Assembly (NCBI RefSeq): GCF_010183535.1
Contig: NC_071333.1
Span: forward strand, 5,888,587-5,952,586
Direction: 5' to 3'
From: Caenorhabditis remanei
Lineage: Eukaryota; Nematoda; Chromadorea; Rhabditida; Rhabditidae
Length of the DNA: 64,000 bases
Shown: positions 11,201 to 23,266 of the stretch, piece after piece
Numbering within the stretch: the first letter of the stretch is position 1
Layout: each line of letters begins with the position of its first letter
The notes under the pieces: model-generated
Told to the model about the DNA's origin: nothing
Seen by the model: the letters and a program-made list of their open reading frames with translations, nothing else
The model's database searches: none
Made by a program: the position numbers and the translations under genes

Positions 11201-12682
11201 AGAAAATCAACTGTGGGTGCTCAGTCAGACTACGATAGGTCTTTTGAATATCCAAATATGACAGCTTGCTTGTTTTTTGTGTACTATTAACAGGTTGTTT
11301 TTGTCAACCATCTGTCTGTTGTTTTGTAGTATATCCTTTTTGAAAACAAAAAACATACCGTATTGCGCCCCACCAGTGTCCGCTAATTGGTATTCTGTTT
11401 TTATTCTTTCATAATTCTCAGACATGAAAAACAGATTCAGATTATTTATTTCACTCTTTTTTTTTCTTGAGTCAGATGCGTTTTCGTTGATTTTCAAAAT
11501 GGACCTAGTAAATTTTTTGTATTATTACATTTATCAGTGGGATCTGAAAAATTCCACGACTGTATATTAGACAAAAAGTATTCTTTCCAGAGATTATCTA
11601 AGCGTTATAGTGAGAGCTCCACGAAAATAGTATCTTTCGAACACTTTTGTTTAAATATAATCCATTGTCAAATTTGTTTCTTACTCGACACTTTATTCTC
11701 TTGCTAAGCCTATGTCAAATGAACATTTGAAAGAATATTACACGGCCTAGTCAGAGATAATAGAGCCTTGAAACATTAGCCACACCTTATGTGAGTGGCT
11801 GCATACGAAAAGCAAAATTTTGTTTTGTTTCCGCTTGAATTAGTTTCATTATTCATTCATACCTTCAAGATTTCATCATCCAAGTTCATTTTGAAAACTA
11901 TTTTTGTCTAAACTGATTTGATGAACTTTGTCTTTTATTGTTTTCTCTTTGTTTCCAACTCTCTATTTCTATTCATTTTCAATTTTTTCTCAGACTCCCA
12001 ACCTTAACTGCAGGCTTTAAAATATCACTAAATTATAAGTCTCAAAGCAGATTTTCATTTTCCTTTAAGGTATCTTGTGGGCTGACAAACAATCTAACTT
12101 GTTTCTTTTTAAATCAATCGCAGTGGATTTTAGTCTTTTTTTGGATGCCATGGTGATGCCATGCCAGAAACAATTTGCTTACTCAAATGTCTCGCAATAA
12201 TAAATTCCCCTATATATCGAGGTCAAACCCTCTCGTACCTTTTCTGATTTTCCTCTTTTATCTATCTAGTAACTGCTCTCTCCGGATATCATGAACTCTC
12301 ATTGTTTTGAATGGCATGTTACTCTATTTGTATTCACATTTTCTGTTTCTGATTTAGTCCCAAAAGACAAATTCGCAGAGAGAGAGAGAGCAAGGGAGAG
12401 TGAGAGAGCAGTTGGCCACAGCTTAGCTCTATATCAATTTATCTATTTAGATACTGAGTGTATGTATTACATATCCTACTGTTTTTGAGGAAAGTATATT
12501 TTCTTCGAATTAAAGTAATATTTAGATTAGTTTCAACGACTATACATAATGTTTATCTTTTAGGTGCTTTTTAATTCGCGTTCTTAAGCCCTTATCGTTT
12601 GCATTCCGAATCCATCCGTCTCTTTTTCACACTGTTTTTAAAAAGTTACCTCATTCATTTCAGATTATTCTCATCATCCAAG
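8294..12682. other. 4.4-kb intergenic region between the A/B pairs
   Basis: AT-rich, with only short ORFs of biased composition and no start/splice structure worth calling. It contains the second copy of the conserved upstream block (9700-9754), a GA-rich run at about 12376-12412, and TTTCAGATTATT just before A2 (acceptor ending 12663), which resembles the sequence before A1. Confidence 0.5.
9700..9754. repeat. Conserved upstream block, copy 2
   Basis: Near-identical partner of 962-1015, in the same orientation and also upstream of an A-type gene. Confidence 0.7.
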
Positions 12683-14993
12683 ATGAGTTCTTCAAAAAAC
12701 CATGAAGTCATTTCACTGGAGTCACGGCGAAGTGATAGTTTATCCAGTATGCAGTTTTTGGAGTGGATGATGGAATTAGGCAACAGTTCCAACAATGCTT
12801 TCATATTAACCACACGGAGAGCAATGAGAGAAACTTATGCTGGAATGGTTTATATTGCAGTTGCACCACTTTCCGAAGTTCTCGAACATCCAGCACCAAA
12901 TGGCGAATCAAACGCAATAAGATGTCCTATCCGAACTGAACCAGTTTTTGCTCCAAATTTTGCATCAGTTTTCAAACCTTTGTCCACATCAGCCTGTTAT
13001 TCTACTACGGATATCCCATTTGATTCAAACTCGCAAAATTCAACCGCTGTTTCTGATCGTTCTTCTCCATCCACCATACCACCAACGACATTATCCAAGA
13101 CTGAAGTTTCTGCTCCACCAACTCCTCTTCAGCCATTGTCACCAAGCTCTTTCCAAGCGCCAAACATCTCACCGTTGTCTCCGCATTTGGGTCCACTAAC
13201 GCCTCCTCCAACGTTGGATTTATGTTCATTCCCAACTGAGCCAGTTTCACCTACTTCTCCAATTCCGGCTCCAGCAGATGCAATTTTGCCGAGTTCTTCA
13301 GCTACTTCGTCCCCTCCTGAGCTGGCTCCGGTTGTTGGCACTTTGCCAGTTTCCTCATCAACCTCCAGAAAACTAATTTCTTCGACACCAGCAGTTGCTC
13401 TTTCAACAATGTGTTCGACCTCTTCACCAGCTCAAAGAAGTTCATCAGAATCATCAGACTTGGTTGAAGAAGGTTCTCATCCAACTATGTCTCCGCATCT
13501 TGTCACACTTTTGGCTCTTCCAGTGAGAGCTACAGATGCAATCTCAACTGATGACTCGTCCAATGTTTCAAATCGTCAAATTAACAATTCAAATCGTCGT
13601 GCCAATCGGACACCCTCAATTGATCTCGGTCGTGCTGCTCACTCTTCGGGGGATAAAACTTCTCCCACAGATCAAAGAAATTTTGCGAAGTCATCGTTTT
13701 TGGATAACGAACATACTCGTTTGTCGGTTTCTCCACATCTATCCTCAGACTGTTCAGCTGAAATTGGCTCCTCAGCTCGATCCAACTCGTCCAGCCATCA
13801 AGCTCCTAATGTCTCATTTACTGATTGCATTCCAAGCCATGCAGACAATCACTCACCGGTTTCTTCAACATCTTATGCAGCTCAACAAAATCCGGTTGTT
13901 GAAGCTTTGGTTGCTGGTGAACTCCTTCCAAAGCGTTCAACAGTTCCTGTCTCCCATCTTGTTCAACAATCGAAGACTAAAGATGTTGGTTACCCATTCA
14001 CGCCCAACTCTCCAGAAAACCAAGCATCATCATCTTCGAATACTCCACCAGGCTCGACAACACCGAACTTGATTTCTTCTTCATCTCTACGGAAACGCCA
14101 ACATGAATCAACTTTAGAAAAAGAATCAAAAAAGAAGAAACCAATCAAAAAGTATAAGAAGAAAACGAGGAAATCAAGAAAGCCCAAAAAAGTGTCTTCA
14201 CCACCAGCCCCATCATCAAGTCGTGTCGCAAAGTCTCAAGCATCAGTGTCTTATTTACCTTCCTCCTCATGTTCAAATGACGAAGAATGCTCAACATCAT
14301 CAGACTTGGCTTCAAGAGTCAAACTTCGTCGACAAAGAGCTATCGAGGAACAACAACCTAAAAGAACACCACCCAAAAAAGTGAGTTTTTGAAAACTATT
14401 CAGCTGATCCTTGAATATCTTTCAAATTTATAGAAAGTTCGCAAAAATGTGCAAGACAAGGAGAAATGTGGTGCTCTTCCAAATTATTGCTTGTGTGTGA
14501 AATATGAAGAAGAAGAAGGAGGCCTTCATTGGGTGAGTTCGTACAGTTATTGTCTTCATGGTTTGGTTATCTGACAGTGAACACATGTTTTAACTAGAGA
14601 GAGTATAATGTTTTGAAGTGGCAGATGTAATTTATTTTTTCAATCAAATTGTTTCCTGTTCATAATGCATTTGCCATTTTCAATTTTTAGGTTAATTCTA
14701 AATTTACAGAATTGTTTCTGTTTTCATTGTGAGCTAATGATACAAAAGGGGGATAAGGAATTGATGAAAAAGGAGACTGAACTTTGCAAACTATATACCA
14801 AGTTTAGGTGTCCTGTGATCTATGCCGCGAATGGTTTCACATTTTTTGTGTGAGGCTCGACAACATCAATTTTGAAAAGGAAGAACCGTTTGTGTGCTGC
14901 GGAGAGCGGCCTACAAAAGAAGGACGACGAGTCATGAGAGGAGCGGTATACGACCAATACCAAAAGATGCATCCACGACCAAAACCATACTGA
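12683..14993 (+). CDS. A2: Ser/Pro-rich protein with C-terminal PHD-like finger
   Basis: Three exons (12683-14380, 14434-14532, 14808-14993), all phase 0, give 660 residues. The ATG is preceded by TTTCAG at 12658-12663, so the longer upstream frame is treated as 5' leader. The N-terminal block (RRSDS...EWMMELGNS) matches A1. A 450-residue Ser/Pro/Thr-rich region follows, much longer than in A1, then a Lys-rich segment KKKKPIKKYKKKTRK (about 500-515). The finger is intact: C578, C585, C587, C602, C605, H610, C613 and a final CC. Its split at W599|V600 is identical to A1. The tail (KEGRR...RPKPY) is basic. It is probably a nuclear protein that contacts chromatin through the finger. No enzyme domain is visible. 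Confidence 0.85.
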
Positions 14994-16877
14994 AGTTGGT
15001 AATAATATTGTTTTCTTCATAGACACAATTAAATCGACTTCAACCTCACCTCTCGAAGTTTTATGACACTTCGGAAAATTCTATTTTCTTCTTTTTCTTG
15101 TTTCTTCAATTTTCTCATCAACCACAATATGTTTCCAATCCTTTTTATTATGAACTGCTTAAGTTCTATTGCATCTATCATCTCTCCACTGCTTGATAAT
15201 CTAGTAGTGATTATTTCTATAATTTTATCCTCCAGTATTTTTTTTTCTCCACTTTTCTTTATAATTGTTTTTTTCCAAGTACGCTGATTATTCACAAATT
15301 TAATGAATAATAATTAAATACCCAATTTTTAAATTTGATTTCAACAAAAATAGATTTTTATAATCTACTTGTAATATTTTTATTGAATTGTTCTTCTCCA
15401 TTTTTATTTTCCAATTATTTTTTCAGGTTCAAGACATTTTTCAACTGCGTACCATCGATTTGCTCAAACGTTTTTCACAACTGTCGAATAATTCAAAAAA
15501 TCAAAAAAGAACGTATGTTTGTACTCATCACCGTGGCAACCATTACAAAAAATTGTGAAGACAAACCTATGCGATTCGAATTTTGCATTTTTAAATTTTT
15601 TAGATTGGCGAAGAGAGAAAATACGCGATTGAAAGAATTGATCAAAACGAATATCTATGATTTACTTTACAATAAAGTCGGAAACAAATCAAAAACTTGC
15701 AAATGAAAAAGTAGGAACTTCCTTTCTGTTACTTCGATAAGTGAGTTAGATTTCTTTCGCGAAGGAGAAAATGAACATTCAAAAATCAAGGTGTAGCTGA
15801 AATACTGAAAAGCCTTTTGAACCATTCAACTTTGTATTTTTACTGAGAAAGGTCTATTAAGATAATAATTTTTGTATTACCGGTTTTCCGAGTTTTCGCT
15901 GTAACAAAAAATGCAACGAGTGTAATATAATCTCTCCAGAGCTTCAAATGTGTTTATGTTTAGAAAACCCCTTCTACCGTTATCATTATATTTTCTTTTC
16001 CTTCAAATAGACTATTCATGTTTTCGATTGAAAGTCCTGAATGCAAGAATTTTTTATTTTGCACATTCTAAAAAGTATATTTTCGAAATCCTCTCAGAAC
16101 TAATTTCTAATAACTAAATCCCAAGAAAATACGTTTACCCTTTCGGTATGTGGAGTTCTCATAAAGTCGGTCTTTGCAAACAACCATTTCGTTATTTTCA
16201 AAATGTATTTATTTTCTTCGTCTTTTTCCATTTTTATACCACTAATCAAAAATGAAGCCATGTGTGTAGAATAACACCAAGAACTTGTGCTCTAGGAAGC
16301 AAATGGCTCTCAATTAATGGTTTTAGAGTCGTTTTAAATTTCTTCAAAATAGAGCATTTTGATGAATCCCACCCTTTTTTTCCCGCAAGCACTGTTTTCG
16401 TTTATTGGAATCAAAAACTATTTTCTTGTTTTTATGGAGTTACAGATATCAGACTATACTTCTCAACTTTTGTCTTTGCCCCACTCATCTCAAATTGGTG
16501 AGATAAGAATCTATACTTTAGGTTCATATGAAAAATCACATCATCACGTAACTTTTTGCGTTCCTCGATTACACCCATGTGCAAATTCGAAAGCTAACAA
16601 TTAGTGCTGCAGAGCCACACGCATCCGTATTGTCTGTACTATCTTTTCATCTTTGTGTTGGTTATCACGACAGTGAGTACTACCGATAGTTTTTTCTAAA
16701 ACAACAAGTTGACACTCACTTTCATTATTGATCTTTCTATTTCTCTGAATTCATTTTCTCATACTCCGAATTTCTTCTTTTCGAATTTTCATACCTTTTT
16801 AATGATATGTCGTGAACAAGCCACTGCTCTCTACGACATACTTTTTCAGGTTACTCGGAGAATCCTAAACATTTGCA
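14994..16877. other. A2-B2 intergenic region
   Basis: About 1.9 kb, very AT-rich. A possible decayed exon starts after TTTTTTCAG near 15425; the frame that follows is protein-like for about 45 codons, then stops near 15558, and a further open stretch ends near 15704. No complete model can be built. CTTTTTCAG ending at 16849, 28 bases before the B2 ATG, is a likely trans-splice acceptor resembling that of B1. Confidence 0.4.
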
Positions 16878-18509
16878 ATGTTTAATTTTTCCTTCCCTTT
16901 CCTTTTCGGTCGGAGCAACGCTCAGCCAACGCCCAATAACGCTCAGCCAGGTGCTCTCCAAAATATTTCGGATAACTCGAACATACCAAGCGCTCCAGCC
17001 AACTCAATGGAAACATTCCCATCTGCAGGATCAAGCTTCCATTGTTATGAACCGACTTATCAACAACAATCCGTTCCTGCCATCGCTCCAGTTGTAAACA
17101 CTCCGTTTTTCAACCGATTCCTCCCCGTATCTTCATTCGGATTCAACAGCTTCTTTTCAACTGGTCCGCAACTGACAAACTTCCGTTTTGATGTAGCGCA
17201 AGCCGAAACAACAACTCAAGCCATCGCTCTAACACCGCCTGCAACAATGTTTCCTTCCTTTGGACACGTCGATGATTCGAATCAAGCATTTCTTGATCCC
17301 ACATCCTCACAATTAAGTTCTCACAAAACTAATGATCTACAACGACAGTTGACGACTCAAAAAACTATGCCAGATTTCGAAACAACTTCTGCAAAAAGAG
17401 GAGCCTCTTCACCAAATGAGTCTTCAAAGCCGAAAAAACAACGATTTTCTTCTGAGGAAGATGGAGAGTGGGGAGTTCCTGGAAATTCAGAAACAACACA
17501 TGCGATTCAGAAGTTTTCTAATGCAAATGTATTTCCGCCCGTTATTGTGAAAGAAGAGCCGTTGGAAATGGAGCAAGTAGATGCTCGAGAAACTTGCACT
17601 CCAGAAATGAAGAAACAATTGCCTATGATGTCGCGTTCAAAATCGAGCACTAGACAGATTGCAACGCCAAACAACGAATATGACCTGACCATGAAAGAAG
17701 TCAAACGAGAACTGGTCGAGGTAAGATCATTTTTATTTTAGATCTGGAAACACCAGAAAACTGATTTTTCATAAGAAAAACGTATCAAACTTGCTAATTT
17801 TCAGGAAAAACCCACAGTCAACACTCTCATTGAACGAGAAATTAACACCTACACAGTGACCTTACTGCCGGTAAGTACAACAAGTCTATATGCATCATCA
17901 TAGAACTATGACAATGTCTTTCTGTTTTCAGAAACAAGAGATATCACAGCAAGCAAAATCTCAGCAATTCATGGAAGAGAATTTCGGTATCGTTGTTGAA
18001 CCAGATCAAGAGATGGAGAGCTTGATTTTGCTAACGGAGCCATTATCGGGAGAGGAACCAGAAATGCTGGTAGAAGCAATCGAACCAAGCCAGCAAATGC
18101 CATTGGAGGACCTCGCTGAACCAACGAATGCCTCGTCGCTATCAGATCCATCAAATCCCGAGGAGCCGACAGTGCCAAGTTTGGAAAACCAGGATGACCC
18201 GTGTGCGCTGTCGAGATGGTGTATATGCAGTCTCTTTTTCAGCAAATTCTTTGGCTGGACAGTCACTGAATGGGTGAGTAGTGGTGAATACTCTAGAGAA
18301 CTCTAGGGAATAGGAAAATTGCTTTAATTTTTTAATTTTTTCAGGTTCAGTGCAAGAAATGTGAAAGTTGGTTTCATGTTTGTTGTGTCCAAATGGACAA
18401 CGGCCAGTACTCGAACAAGACATTTGTATGTTGTGGAAAACGTCCCACGAAAGACGGTAGGAACGCCAAAAGGGGAGTGGTTTTTAGGAGATTTATGAAG
18501 TTTTTCTAA
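16878..18509 (+). CDS. B2: acidic protein with C-terminal PHD-like finger
   Basis: Four exons (16878-17720, 17805-17870, 17932-18273, 18345-18509), all phase 0, give 471 residues. The start is homologous to B1 (MFNFSFPFLFG...NAQP), and exon 2 has the same length as exon 2 of B1 (66 bases). Psi-K-x-E motifs are present: VKEEPLE (about 223) and VKRELVE at the end of exon 1 (residues 275-281). An acidic, Pro-rich region leads into an intact finger: C-x7-C-x-C (CALSRWCIC), then W|V, QCKKCESWFHVCC and FVCCG. After the finger it shares a basic tail (PTKDGRNAKRG) with A2. B2 lacks the duplicated motif exon and the extra acidic exons of B1. It is likely nuclear; a partnership with A proteins is only inferred from co-duplication. 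Confidence 0.84.
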
Positions 18510-20029
18510 CCCGACACACCTTGAATATCTATCAATACCTCCGTTTCTGTTTTCTTTATCTTCTACACTCCACGTTTGTTGTTTTCTTTGTCTCCAACAC
18601 AGGGATGATTGTTTTTTGACTCACTCTACCTCATTCCAACCCTCTTTGCTTTTTTTGATTTTATATTATTGAAAACACTCCAGCCATGGTTCAAAATTCT
18701 CCCGCCCTTTTTTGCTTACCATCCCTCTCCTTTTTTGAAATATTCGATTGTGTTTTATTCAAAGTTTCCCTAATATTTATTTCATCACCACTCCACATTA
18801 TTTGCACCTACAATACTCTCAAACTACAAGGATTTCACTCTCTATTTTCTTTCTAATAACTTGTTTTGTTTATTTCTCCTTCTGAATATCTCTAACCATG
18901 AAAACATGTTCAGAATTCCGTTTCCGAATTTGATTGTGAAGCTAAAACATACCTATCAATAACTTACTTTTATTGTTTCTTAATTTTATTTGATGCACAA
19001 TTATATATTAGAAAATTGAAACGTTGCAAAAATTACATAATTAAAACAAATAAACTTCTTTATAAAAAAAAGACTAACATAAGTAGGTGTTGAGAAATGG
19101 AGAAGGCAGTTTATTCCGAGAACACGGGATCTCGGAATCCTGGAAATCTTTGAAGACTTGCGAGTTTCAAATTTATTTCCATTTAATCAACATGCCCGTA
19201 ACTTTGTTAAATGAAACGATGATGTGGTATTGCCATGAACCAAACAAGGGATGACAAAATTCATAAACAAAGCTTCTCAGAAAAGGCACGCAGAAAAGTT
19301 TAGAATGAAAAACAAAAGGTAGAAAGTGTTTTGTTTTCAACTTTTTCATTCTTTGGTTTCACCTCAGAAATGTGTAGCACTAATTTTCAAACCGGTAAAT
19401 GCACAATTTGGAAAACGAGTCAATTCATCTCCAAGTATTTTGGGTTTTTTCAGCAAGAGAAACAAGTTGATCGACACATGACGAATGTTCCAATTCCGAC
19501 TATTCAAAAAATTTTCATCTTGAACAGTTGGAGATATGTTTTTATTCACCCTGACGCTGCAGTGGACTTTCCTGAAGGTTGTTTATCAACCAATTTGCCT
19601 ATTGGATTTAAACTGAGAATGTTCATGGACATCGCCGAAGAAATATAATTCAGTCCAGGTTGACCATTTTTGGATAATATTTTTAATCTACAGATGCCAA
19701 AATATACACTCACAAGACTTATTTTTTCGCAGAAACTCGTGAAATCATGACAATTGATATGCAAGTGAGAGACAGTCAGACAATGACAATACACGTTGCA
19801 TTTGTTGGTGGAACACACACACATATTTCTTATCTCAGGTTTTGTATGTTATCTCAGCTCTCCCAATGACCAAACGCGAAAAAGAACCGTAATCTTATCT
19901 GTCTAGTTTTACTCATTGAGGACAGTTTTGCAGATTCTAGAGAAAAAGAACCACACAGATCTTGTCAATTGTTCTAATCTCCTTTTTTGGTTTTTGACTT
20001 TTCGGTTTTTTTAAAAGTAATTGTCGTGG
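18510..20029. other. Intergenic region between B2 and the DSL cluster
   Basis: AT-rich. A 105-codon open frame (19331-19648) has no recognisable motif, no close acceptor and no conserved neighbour, so it is not called. Nothing else is supported. Confidence 0.45.
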
Positions 20030-20471
20030 ACTTTCAAGGAACACATGTTGCGCCTGTACAACGTCTTTTCCCCAGATGTTTACTTGTGGGCGGAGACTCT
20101 AGGACGTCTGACTTCTCTAACCCAAATAGTGCGCATGTGTTCATTTCCTCTCATTACTTCATTCGTATGTGGTTGGCGCCATTTGCGCTCTGATATCTTC
20201 CGCTTTTTCTTGATTTTTCTTTCCGCCTGAAAAAAACAGTTCCAAAATTATCTTTTTTTTCTTTTTAAATCGCAGTAAGCGTCGGACTCCTGGCATTCGT
20301 TCACTCCACTAATGCCTTCGGAGTGATAGAGTTCATCGTCACATCTCCAGAAGCTAATTATCTGAAAGTGACCGTTTGCGCCCAGTTTGAGTGTTCGAGT
20401 CCCGATGAATTGAGTGAGATTTATGCAATTCCTGCAGAACGTTATCGTATTCATTCCCACACTGTTGACTA
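20030..20471 (+). pseudogene. Partial copy of the DSL ligand gene: promoter and N-terminal exon
   Basis: Bases 20036-20230 match 20650-20845 (upstream region of the intact gene) and bases 20276-20471 match its first exon. The translated part reads AFGVIEFIVTSPEA...QFECSSPDELSEI, clearly related to residues about 20-70 of the intact ligand. No matching start codon or signal sequence is in frame, and the frame stops at the position equal to the intact protein's DY. Nothing downstream (DSL or EGF repeats) is present. It is a truncated tandem duplicate, not a working gene. Confidence 0.82.
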
Positions 20472-20649
20472 AAATTGAGTAACACTCACAATCAGATCAT
20501 GCCAATTATTTTTATTTCTTTCGGTTTTTTAGTTTTTTGACTGAAAATAATTATTTGGCTCTATATTTCGTAATACTCTAGAACCATATGTGTGGGATCG
20601 ATGTCTCGACGGACGGTTCAAATCTATGCGAGAATGACGTGCCTTTTCA

Positions 20650-20845
20650 CGGAACACATGTTGGGCCTGTACAACATTTCTTCTCCAGATGTTCACTTGT
20701 GGGCGGAGACTCTAGGATTTCTGATTTCTCTAATCCAAGTAGTGCGCATGTGTTCATTTTCTTTCATTACTTCATTCATATGTGGTTCGTGCCATTTACG
20801 CTCTAAATTATCCCGCTTTTTCTTGATTTTTCTTTCCGCCTGTAG
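20650..20845. promoter_or_regulatory. Duplicated upstream region of the DSL gene
   Basis: Shares long, nearly identical stretches with 20036-20230, for example GTGGGCGGAGACTCTAGGA and AGTGCGCATGTGTTCAT. It lies just 60-255 bases before the ATG at 20905, so it probably includes the promoter; the copy shows where the duplication began. Confidence 0.6.
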
Positions 20846-20904
20846 GGAAAAATTCCAAAATTATTATTTTTAGAATAAACAGTATTCGAGAGAAGGTTCC
20901 ACTT

Positions 20905-22740
20905 ATGATCCTGTTGTCTGATTCCTACTCAATCGTAGTAGGCATCTTTGTGCTGGCAATCGTTCACTTCACTCAAGCTTTTGGAGTGATCCAGTTCATT
21001 GTCACATCTCCAGAAGCTATCCATCTGGAAGTGACCGCTTGCGTCCAGTTCGAGTGTTCGAGTCATGATGAATTGAGCGAGATTCGTGAAATTCCTGCAG
21101 GAGGTATTCCATTTCATTTCCACACTGGTGACTACAAAGGATCCGCTCGAAATCGCCTCGACTTGCATTTCAGGGTGGTTGATCCACAGACACAAGGTTG
21201 TTTTTTCTTGTTTTCATACTCTCTTATCAAATCCTGTTTCAGAAGAAATCGCGATGAGCAGTCATAATCCGGAGCTCGATACCGAATGGAACAAAATTCC
21301 GATAATCATTGAGACGTCGCGTGGGTTCAAAATCGTTGCTCAGTTGAGAAACAAGTGTCAAAAGTAAGTTTCAGTGTTTTCTCAGGAAACTGAAGATTTC
21401 AATTTCAGAGATTACTATGGTAAGCTATGTGATCGACTGTGCTTGATATCGCCAAAAAGTCATTGGATGTGTGATAAGGATGGAAATCGCATCTGCGAAG
21501 ACGGCTGGGGAAGTTTAGATTGCAGCAGACGTGAGTTTCAAAAACCGGAAAGACTTAAAACTAGCCTACTACTCATTTCAGCCGAATGCGATAGCGGATG
21601 CAATCAACGAGGAATATGTGTGCGTCCAAATGAATGTAGATGTGTCAGAGGATTCCATGGAAATCAATGCGAGACATGCATCCCAACTCAAGGCTGTGTA
21701 AATGGAAACTGTATCAACAATATTCCGAACACCTGCGAATGCCGAAAAGGATTTCATGGTCGTTTCTGTGAACTAGGTAGCTTATTAAGGGTTTAAAAAA
21801 TTCTTATAGTTTCTTGTACAGATGACAGTGCAGTTTGTGAACTCCAGAGACCATGTGAAAACGGCGGACGTTGCGTTAATGCTCCATACTCGGCACTTGG
21901 TTACACGTGTGATTGCTCTCACGACTACACAGGATCCAGATGCCAGACGGCGTTGAGCAGTATGCATTGCTCTAGGAAGGATATCTGCAAAAACAGTAAG
22001 ATAGATGAACACCAATTAGTGTAAAACTCAAATATTTAGACGGAGTCTGTGAGACAGTCGGCACCAAAACCATCAGATGCAACTGTCGTGATGGGTACAC
22101 TGGAACATTTTGTGAAATCAAGATGTTGATGGATTGTTTCACTGCAAAGTGCCCAGCAAACGCTGAGTGTCATATGAATGGAAATGTTCCAGTCTGCGTG
22201 GAAGTTGGAATAAAACCCGAAATAACGCTTCCTGAAAGAGCTGAAAGAGTATTCTCTGTCGATGAGGCTTTGATGAAAGAAAAGATGCATATCGTGCAGG
22301 AAACACAGAACTCGAAAACGACCGTAGAAACAATATGTGGTCTGTTGCTTAATCAAGTGAGACACAACAATACATGTTATTTTTCAGTGATTCTATTGAG
22401 TATCATACTCATCTACTTCATCTACAAGTACCGTGAGAATATTCTCACAATAATCCAAACATATCGAAACCTCACTCATCTGGATCCACTCCTAGTGGCA
22501 TATTCCTCGGCTCAAAATCGTGTTCAGGTAAACATTTCCTCAAATAATTAATACACGCAATATTTTTTACTTTCTCAGATTGGAGATCAGCCTCAACCAG
22601 AAATGTCTTCCGACTCGTCAGATAATGAAGATGATCACGTGTCTTCTTCCTGTGAGCCCAGCCAGGGATCTTCTAAGCGACCATGTACTCCTCCACCATC
22701 CTACTTGTCTTTGGATCTGCCAGGAACAAGCTATGTCTGA
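20905..22740 (+). CDS. DSL-type Notch ligand, transmembrane
   Basis: Seven exons (20905-21196, 21243-21363, 21409-21530, 21582-21776, 21822-21995, 22040-22527, 22579-22740) give 517 residues. Order: signal peptide (about 1-25), N-terminal ligand domain, DSL domain (about 137-178, YYGKLCDRLC...DGNRICEDGWGSLDC), four EGF-like repeats (about 180-345, e.g. CRKGFHGRFC and CNCRDGYTGTFC), a juxtamembrane spacer with further Cys residues, a transmembrane helix near 418-435 (VILLSIILIYFIY) and a cytoplasmic tail rich in Ser, Asp and Pro. DSL proteins bind LIN-12/GLP-1-type Notch receptors on neighbouring cells. The family match is secure from the DSL-EGF order; the member is not assigned. The DSL domain begins in a short exon, and phases agree throughout. 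The neighbour upstream is its own broken copy. Confidence 0.9.
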
Positions 22741-23266
22741 AAAGGGACAGATCTTTTTTGAGCATTCTTTCTTGTCCATAGTTTGAGAGAACATTTCTCT
22801 ACTAGTATTTTTCTTTTTTTTTGCGCTGGTTCCTAGATTTTAATATGTTCCATTCGCCCTTTTATCTTACTTGTACATAATTCCAATTTTCTCACTCTTC
22901 ATCACATTCTGGCTTCTCACCGGTTTAAAGTTTTATTGTTTTCAATTTATCACAATGTTCCGGTTAAGCACTCAATCTGGGAATAATTTATTGGTTACAT
23001 GTTCTATAATATGTCTTTTGTCCTTTAAGATTGTAATAAATAAGTAATTACTTCATAATACGTGGGCTTTTCAGAGAAAAAGCTGAAAGTGACGCAGCTC
23101 CTTCGAATAGAAAAAGATTAGAATTCGAAAAACCAATTTTTTCTCTATAATTTTGAGAATGTTGTTTGAAATGACATTTTTAAATAACATCAAAATTAGA
23201 GGGTTGTCCGTACCCAGCTAAACCACTTCTCAATTCTCCTCATTTTCTTTCCTCGGAAAAAACGAA
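22741..23266. other. 3' region of the DSL gene and spacer
   Basis: Contains AATAAA near 23036, a likely polyadenylation signal for the DSL gene. Nothing else is visible. Confidence 0.5.

Noticed and set aside
19331..19648. 105-codon frame between B2 and the DSL cluster
   Set aside because: No acceptor at its start and no recognisable motif; not similar to neighbours.
20580..20660. GGTTCAAATC as a tRNA B box
   Set aside because: No matching A box or cloverleaf around it.
22357..22387. GTGAGA...TTTTCAG as an intron in the DSL gene
   Set aside because: Only 31 bases long, and removal puts a stop directly before the transmembrane helix; reading through preserves the helix.
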